Assembly: GCA_027592925.1 (NCBI GenBank)
Contig: JAQCJO010000003.1
Location: forward strand, 1 to 64,000
DNA length: 64,000 nt
Origin: Actinomycetota bacterium
GTDB taxonomy: Bacteria > Actinomycetota > Acidimicrobiia > Acidimicrobiales > Ilumatobacteraceae
Direction of reading: 5' to 3'
Under the pieces are notes generated by a model, which had not been told where the DNA came from, made no database searches, and saw only the letters and a program-made list of their open reading frames with translations. Positions 59,934 through 64,000 of the stretch are shown piece after piece. Position numbers and translations under genes: made by a program. How positions within the stretch are numbered: position 1 is the stretch's first letter; each line of letters opens with the position of its first letter.

Positions 59934-61459
59934 GTAGCCGAGTGCGGGCTCCAATTGCGCTGGTGGCGCCCGCATTCGTTGCAGCAGTCCTCAGCCTTGT
60001 TCCCGTTTGGTATCTATTTCAAACCGCATTTACTAGTGGGTTCGCGGCCGTAGTTGATGAGTTGATGCAGATCCGCACGCTGCAGCTTGTGTTGCGCAGT
60101 TTGTTGTTAATGGTCACCGTCACGAGCGCATCGGTGGTCATCGGAATTTTCGCTGCGTGGGTGGTGGCACGTTCGCCATTGCGACCGCGACTATTACTGA
60201 TCATCGCTTTTTCATTATCACTGGCGATTCCGTCGTATCTCGCGGCGTTTGCTTGGGTCTCGTGGATCCCCGGTATCAGCGGTTTTTTCGGCGCATTCAT
60301 CGTGCTGACATTCGTGTGTTATCCGTTCGTGATGTTGCCAGTGATTGCATCTATGGACATCAGCGATCCGATGGCCGAAAAAGTAGCGCTCTCGCTTGGT
60401 CGACGCCCGTTTGGCGTATTTCGAACGGTGACACTTGGTCAGTCGCGTCCGGCAATAACGGGCGGTGCGTTACTTGTTGCGTTGTATGTATTGTCCGACT
60501 TTGGTGCAGTTGCTGCAATGCGATATGAGGTATTCACTTGGGTGATTTACGGTGCATATCGGGCCGGATTCAATCCATCGCGTGCGGCCATATTGTCGTC
60601 TGTCTTACTGATGGCGGCGTTGGTGTTAACACTGATTGAAGTTCGAGTTCGATCCACTCGCGATACGTTCCGCATGGGCGCGGGCGTTCGTCGCGCGACC
60701 AACATTCAGTTCGGTGTTACCGCACGAATTGCGACTATTGCCGGTGCGGTGTTGCTGGTTTCGTTCGGCGCCGGAGTTCCGATCTGGCGAGTGATTTACT
60801 GGACGGGATTCGACTCGAATACAGATGTGCAGTGGGACGTTGTATTCAGGTCAATCGCAACTTCATTCGGGATCGGCATTGTGACATCGGTAGTGACCGC
60901 ACTTGTCGCGCTTCCCATTGCGCTGCTCTCGGCGCGTTACAGGGGCAAAACGTCACAGATCCTTGAAGGCTCTACATATGTTGCGCACGCCTTGCCGGGG
61001 ATTGTGATTGCAATTTCTATTGTGTACTTGGGCATCAGAACACTTCGTCCTCTCTACCAAGAGATGCCATTATTGATTTTGGCCCAAGTGCTCATCTTCT
61101 TGCCACTGGCGGTTGCGTCTATGAGGACGGCTATTGCAATGAGTACGCAGTCGTTGGAGCATGTTGCTCGTAGCCTTGGGGCAGGTTCGATGATGACACT
61201 GTTACGAGTGACTATTCCACTAGCACTGCCGGGGATTATGGCTGCGGGTGCATTATCCATGTTGTCCTCTGTTAAAGAACTTCCGGCCACGTTGTTGCTT
61301 CGACCGACCGGCACAGAAACACTTGCAACACAAATTTGGAAGTTCAGTGCGGTTTCTGATTATGCAGCGGTTGGTCCGTTCGCCTTAGCAATGATTCTGC
61401 TTGCCGTAGTCCCTGTTGCAGTGCTCACTGCAACAACGAGGCAAGGGATTGCACGATGA
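59930..61459 (+). CDS. Iron ABC transporter permease (FbpB type)
   Basis: 509 residues, two fused six-TM halves. Each half has an EAA-like loop: EKVALSLGRRPFGVFRTVTL and EHVARSLGAGSMMTLLRVTI. It forms the membrane channel for iron taken from the binding lipoprotein. The start overlaps the previous stop (ATGA), and its own stop overlaps the ATPase start by 4 bp. Confidence 0.92.
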   Translation: MSSRVRAPIALVAPAFVAAVLSLVPVWYLFQTAFTSGFAAVVDELMQIRTLQLVLRSLLLMVTVTSASVVIGIFAAWVVARSPLRPRLLLIIAFSLSLAIPSYLAAFAWVSWIPGISGFFGAFIVLTFVCYPFVMLPVIASMDISDPMAEKVALSLGRRPFGVFRTVTLGQSRPAITGGALLVALYVLSDFGAVAAMRYEVFTWVIYGAYRAGFNPSRAAILSSVLLMAALVLTLIEVRVRSTRDTFRMGAGVRRATNIQFGVTARIATIAGAVLLVSFGAGVPIWRVIYWTGFDSNTDVQWDVVFRSIATSFGIGIVTSVVTALVALPIALLSARYRGKTSQILEGSTYVAHALPGIVIAISIVYLGIRTLRPLYQEMPLLILAQVLIFLPLAVASMRTAIAMSTQSLEHVARSLGAGSMMTLLRVTIPLALPGIMAAGALSMLSSVKELPATLLLRPTGTETLATQIWKFSAVSDYAAVGPFALAMILLAVVPVAVLTATTRQGIAR

Positions 61460-62505
61460 CGCTAAGCCTCTCCATCCGAGATGTTTCTCATCATTACGGG
61501 GATCGACTGGTGTTGGATTCGGTAAACCTGGATGTGCCGCAGCAGTCGATTACTGCAATCATTGGTCCTTCTGGGGTTGGCAAGACAACGCTCCTTCGAT
61601 TGATCGGCGGTTTTGAAACGCCGGACAGGGGTCGCATCGAAGTGGAAGGCGAGGTTGTTGCCGAAAACTCGCGACTTGTTATCCCTCCGCAGTCGCGCGG
61701 GGTCACCATTGTTCCCCAAGATGGCGCACTGTTTTCGCACCTGAGCGTTGGCGGCAATGTTGCTTTTGGCCTGAAGAATCGACGGTCTGCGGCAGCGCGA
61801 GCGCGAGTGAAGGAAGTGCTTGAAATTGTTGGGTTGGATCGATATGAAAAGCACCGACCAAGCCAGCTTTCGGGTGGAATGCAGCAGCGAGTTGCGCTCG
61901 CCCGAGCGTTAGCCCCTCACCCTCGGGTGGTATTGCTTGACGAACCATTTGCTGCGCTTGATGCAGGTTTGCATGAACAGGTGCGCGAAGAGACGGTTCG
62001 TGCACTGCGTGCAACGAACGCAACAGCAGTCTGGGTTACACACGACCAAGAAGAGGCATTGTCAACCGCGGATCAGGTAGCGGTGATGATCGCGGGACGC
62101 ATTCAACAACTCGCAAGCCCAGCAGACCTGTACCAGTTTCCCGTGTCGCGCCAAGTTGCCGAGTTTGTTGGCGATGTGTTTGTGATCGCCGGCACTTCTG
62201 TTGGGTCGGGTGATCATGTTCGTTGCGCGTTGGGTGACATGGTGCCCATTTCGCGTGCTTGCCCGAATGGGCCAGCAAACATTGTGGTGCGACCAGAGCA
62301 ACTATCAATTGTCCAGGACGGCGCTGCCGGTTCTGTTTCGGTGCAGGTCGTGGGATCAAAGTTTTTCGGCCATGACGGGATCGTTGAGGGCACCTTTTCA
62401 ACAGGCGAGCGAGTAGTCATTCGTTTGCAAGCCGATCAATTGCCACAAATCGGTTCGCGTGTCGGCGTAGTGGCGCGTGGATCATTGCTTGCATACTCCG
62501 ATTGA
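61456..62505 (+). CDS. Iron ABC transporter ATP-binding protein (FbpC type)
   Basis: 349 residues. Walker A IGPSGVGKTTLL, Q-loop IVPQDGALFSHL, signature QLSGGMQQRVALARAL, Walker B VVLLDEPFAALD, H-loop WVTHDQEEALS. A C-terminal TOBE-like domain begins around GSGDHVRCALGDMVPISRAC. It powers ferric iron import with the two upstream genes. Confidence 0.93.
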   Translation: MTLSLSIRDVSHHYGDRLVLDSVNLDVPQQSITAIIGPSGVGKTTLLRLIGGFETPDRGRIEVEGEVVAENSRLVIPPQSRGVTIVPQDGALFSHLSVGGNVAFGLKNRRSAAARARVKEVLEIVGLDRYEKHRPSQLSGGMQQRVALARALAPHPRVVLLDEPFAALDAGLHEQVREETVRALRATNATAVWVTHDQEEALSTADQVAVMIAGRIQQLASPADLYQFPVSRQVAEFVGDVFVIAGTSVGSGDHVRCALGDMVPISRACPNGPANIVVRPEQLSIVQDGAAGSVSVQVVGSKFFGHDGIVEGTFSTGERVVIRLQADQLPQIGSRVGVVARGSLLAYSD

Positions 62506-62530
62506 TTGATCGCAAGTAGCCTGAGAGGCA

Positions 62531-64000
62531 ATGACGAAGCCAACGGAAACCCCAGTAGATGTCAAGCCACGTAGTCGCGACGTAACCGACGGAAATCAAA
62601 AAGCCGCAGCGCGCGCAATGTTACGCGCCGTTGGATTAACCGACGACGACTGGGTAAAACCACAGATCGGTATTGCCTCGTCGTGGAACGAAGTAACACC
62701 GTGCAACGCATCACTCAGGCGCCTGGCCGACAGTGCCAAAAAGGGTGTGCGTACCAACGGCGGCGTGGCGATGGAGTTTGGAACCATCACTGTCAGCGAC
62801 GGCATCAGCATGGGTCACGAAGGTATGCGTGCAAGTTTGGTGAGCCGCGAAGTAATCACCGACAGCGTGGAAACAGTGGTGCACGCCGAGCGCTTCGATG
62901 GTTTCGTTGGGCTCGCTGGTTGTGACAAGAGCATTCCCGGCATGTTGATGGCCGCTGCTCGTCTCAATTTGCCAAGTGTGTTTGTGTACAACGGCAGCAC
63001 ATTGCCAGGTGTGCACAATGGCAAAAACATCGACATCACTACTGTGTTTGAAGCCATCGGTGCTTGTGCAGCAGGCAACATGAGCCAAGAAGAGCTCGGC
63101 GAGATCGAGCGTGCAGCGTGCCCAGGCGAAGGTGCTTGCGGCGGCATGTTTACTGCCAACACCATGAGCTCAATTGCAGAGGCACTTGGCATGAGCCTGC
63201 CCGGCACTGCATCGCCACCAGCAATTGACAAGCGTCGCGAGTCTGACGCCGAGCGTGCGGGTGCGGCCGTGATGAATCTTGTTCGTCTCGGCATTTATCC
63301 GCGCGACATCATGACCAAAAAGGCTTTCGAAAACGCGATCGCAATGGTCAATGCACTCGGCGGATCAACCAATGCGGTGTTGCACTTGTTGGCTATTGCC
63401 AACGAGGCAGGCGTTGCACTCGATCTGGAAGATTTCAATCGCATTGCAGCAAAAGTTCCGCACATCGCCGACACCAAGCCTGGCGGCAAGTACCACATGA
63501 CCGATATCGATCGCATCGGTGGTGTGCCAGTTGTGATGAAGCATTTGCTTGATGCGGGCCTGCTGCACGGCGACGTACTGACGTGTACTGGTAAGACCAT
63601 GGCCGAAAACTTGGCCGAGATCAATCCGCCAGCACCAGATGGTGATGTCGTACATCCGTTGAGCAATCCAATTCACGCAGAGGGTGGCATCAATATCCTC
63701 AGCGGTTCACTTGCACCGCGCGGTGCAGTTGTCAAAGTTGCTGGCCTGACAAAAGATCAAATGACATTTGAGGGTCCTGCTCGCGTGTTCGACGGCGAAG
63801 ACGGTGCGATGGCTGCGGTGATAGCGGGCGACATCAAGCCCGGCACGGTGATCATCATTCGTTATGAAGGACCAAAGGGTGGCCCAGGTATGCGCGAGAT
63901 GCTCGCGATCACTGGTGCACTCAAAGGCGTTGGTCGCGGATCAGATTGTGCACTCATCACCGACGGTCGCTTTAGCGGCGGCACGTGGGGTTTCTGTATT
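62531..64000 (+). CDS. ilvD: Dihydroxy-acid dehydratase, 5' part
   Basis: 490 codons visible from ATG 62531; the gene runs off the window end (full length is normally ~560-620). Fe-S ligand Cys residues are in [22 protein letters not shown] and [36 protein letters not shown] and [20 protein letters not shown] are also conserved. It dehydrates dihydroxy acids in branched-chain amino acid synthesis. It lies 25 bp after the iron ATPase gene and may be read through from it. Confidence 0.95.
   Translation, partial: MTKPTETPVDVKPRSRDVTDGNQKAAARAMLRAVGLTDDDWVKPQIGIASSWNEVTPCNASLRRLADSAKKGVRTNGGVAMEFGTITVSDGISMGHEGMRASLVSREVITDSVETVVHAERFDGFVGLAGCDKSIPGMLMAAARLNLPSVFVYNGSTLPGVHNGKNIDITTVFEAIGACAAGNMSQEELGEIERAACPGEGACGGMFTANTMSSIAEALGMSLPGTASPPAIDKRRESDAERAGAAVMNLVRLGIYPRDIMTKKAFENAIAMVNALGGSTNAVLHLLAIANEAGVALDLEDFNRIAAKVPHIADTKPGGKYHMTDIDRIGGVPVVMKHLLDAGLLHGDVLTCTGKTMAENLAEINPPAPDGDVVHPLSNPIHAEGGINILSGSLAPRGAVVKVAGLTKDQMTFEGPARVFDGEDGAMAAVIAGDIKPGTVIIIRYEGPKGGPGMREMLAITGALKGVGRGSDCALITDGRFSGGTWGFCI

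Noticed and set aside
1-64000. CRISPR array, IS element, integrase, att site, tRNA or rRNA
   Set aside because: No repeat-spacer pattern, transposase motifs or tRNA-like cloverleaf seen; gaps between genes are too short for rRNA.

Overview
The window reads as a compact chromosomal segment of an actinobacterium, most likely class Acidimicrobiia (for example an aquatic Ilumatobacteraceae-like lineage). The placement is inferred from a WhiB protein, F420-linked small oxidoreductase families (a PPOX-type and a Ddn-type protein), a SenX3/RegX3-like phosphate system next to ppk and phoU, a DUF2342-type protein, GatCAB, actinobacterial-style haem genes and moderate G+C (roughly half by eye). There is no rRNA, tRNA, IS element, prophage, integrase or CRISPR array. 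Genes are packed on both strands; the longest stretch without a gene is about 160 bp (25958-26117, upstream of whiB), so no gap exceeds 300 bp.

Layout. 1-853 is the 3' part of a FAD aromatic hydroxylase, cut by the window edge. 875-16402 is a housekeeping/catabolic mosaic: SRPBCC protein, ThrH, TrhO, AlaA, pirin, EngB, two SDR/MFS sets, an F420-type oxidoreductase gene broken by an in-frame stop, an ACAD10/11-like acyl-CoA dehydrogenase, an aldo/keto reductase, a 2-oxoglutarate oxygenase with an aldehyde dehydrogenase, a DUF4916 NUDIX-like protein and an Nei-like glycosylase lacking the catalytic Pro-Glu. 16419-20127 (minus) is a MacB-type ABC exporter operon with a PPOX protein. 20171-25957 holds a 1-Cys peroxiredoxin, an SDR, and a MoxR/VWA pair with a cyclase gene inserted between them on the other strand. 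26118-27435 carries whiB, with a structured leader, then formimidoyltransferase and tatA.

27432-34212 is a phosphate/polyphosphate block: ppx, an 88-aa orphan, ppk1, phoU, a SenX3-like kinase and a RegX3-like regulator. 34245-41148 has an MFS protein, the DUF2342-like protein with an altered zinc motif, moaE, a small membrane protein, mreB, tesB, a GH1 beta-glucosidase and a methyltransferase. 41175-44244 (minus) is a GT4 - methyltransferase - alpha/alpha-toroid cluster. 44261-50900 (minus) is one tightly coupled run, htpX-hemE-hemH-hemY-lnt-galM. The Lnt has Ser where the catalytic Cys should be. 50994-55584 has an esterase overlapping lgt, then divergent galT and GH36 alpha-galactosidase. 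55596-58806 is gatCAB. 58823-62505 is an iron ABC importer behind two tandem DtxR/IdeR-type boxes. 62531-64000 is the 5' part of ilvD.

I did not find an obviously new multi-gene defence or mobile system. The strongest leads are the loss of catalytic residues in three otherwise well-conserved enzymes (Nei-like, Lnt, DUF2342), the structured whiB leader, the tandem iron boxes with a CTG-initiated lipoprotein, a trhO without a canonical start codon, and the premature stop in the Ddn-family gene.
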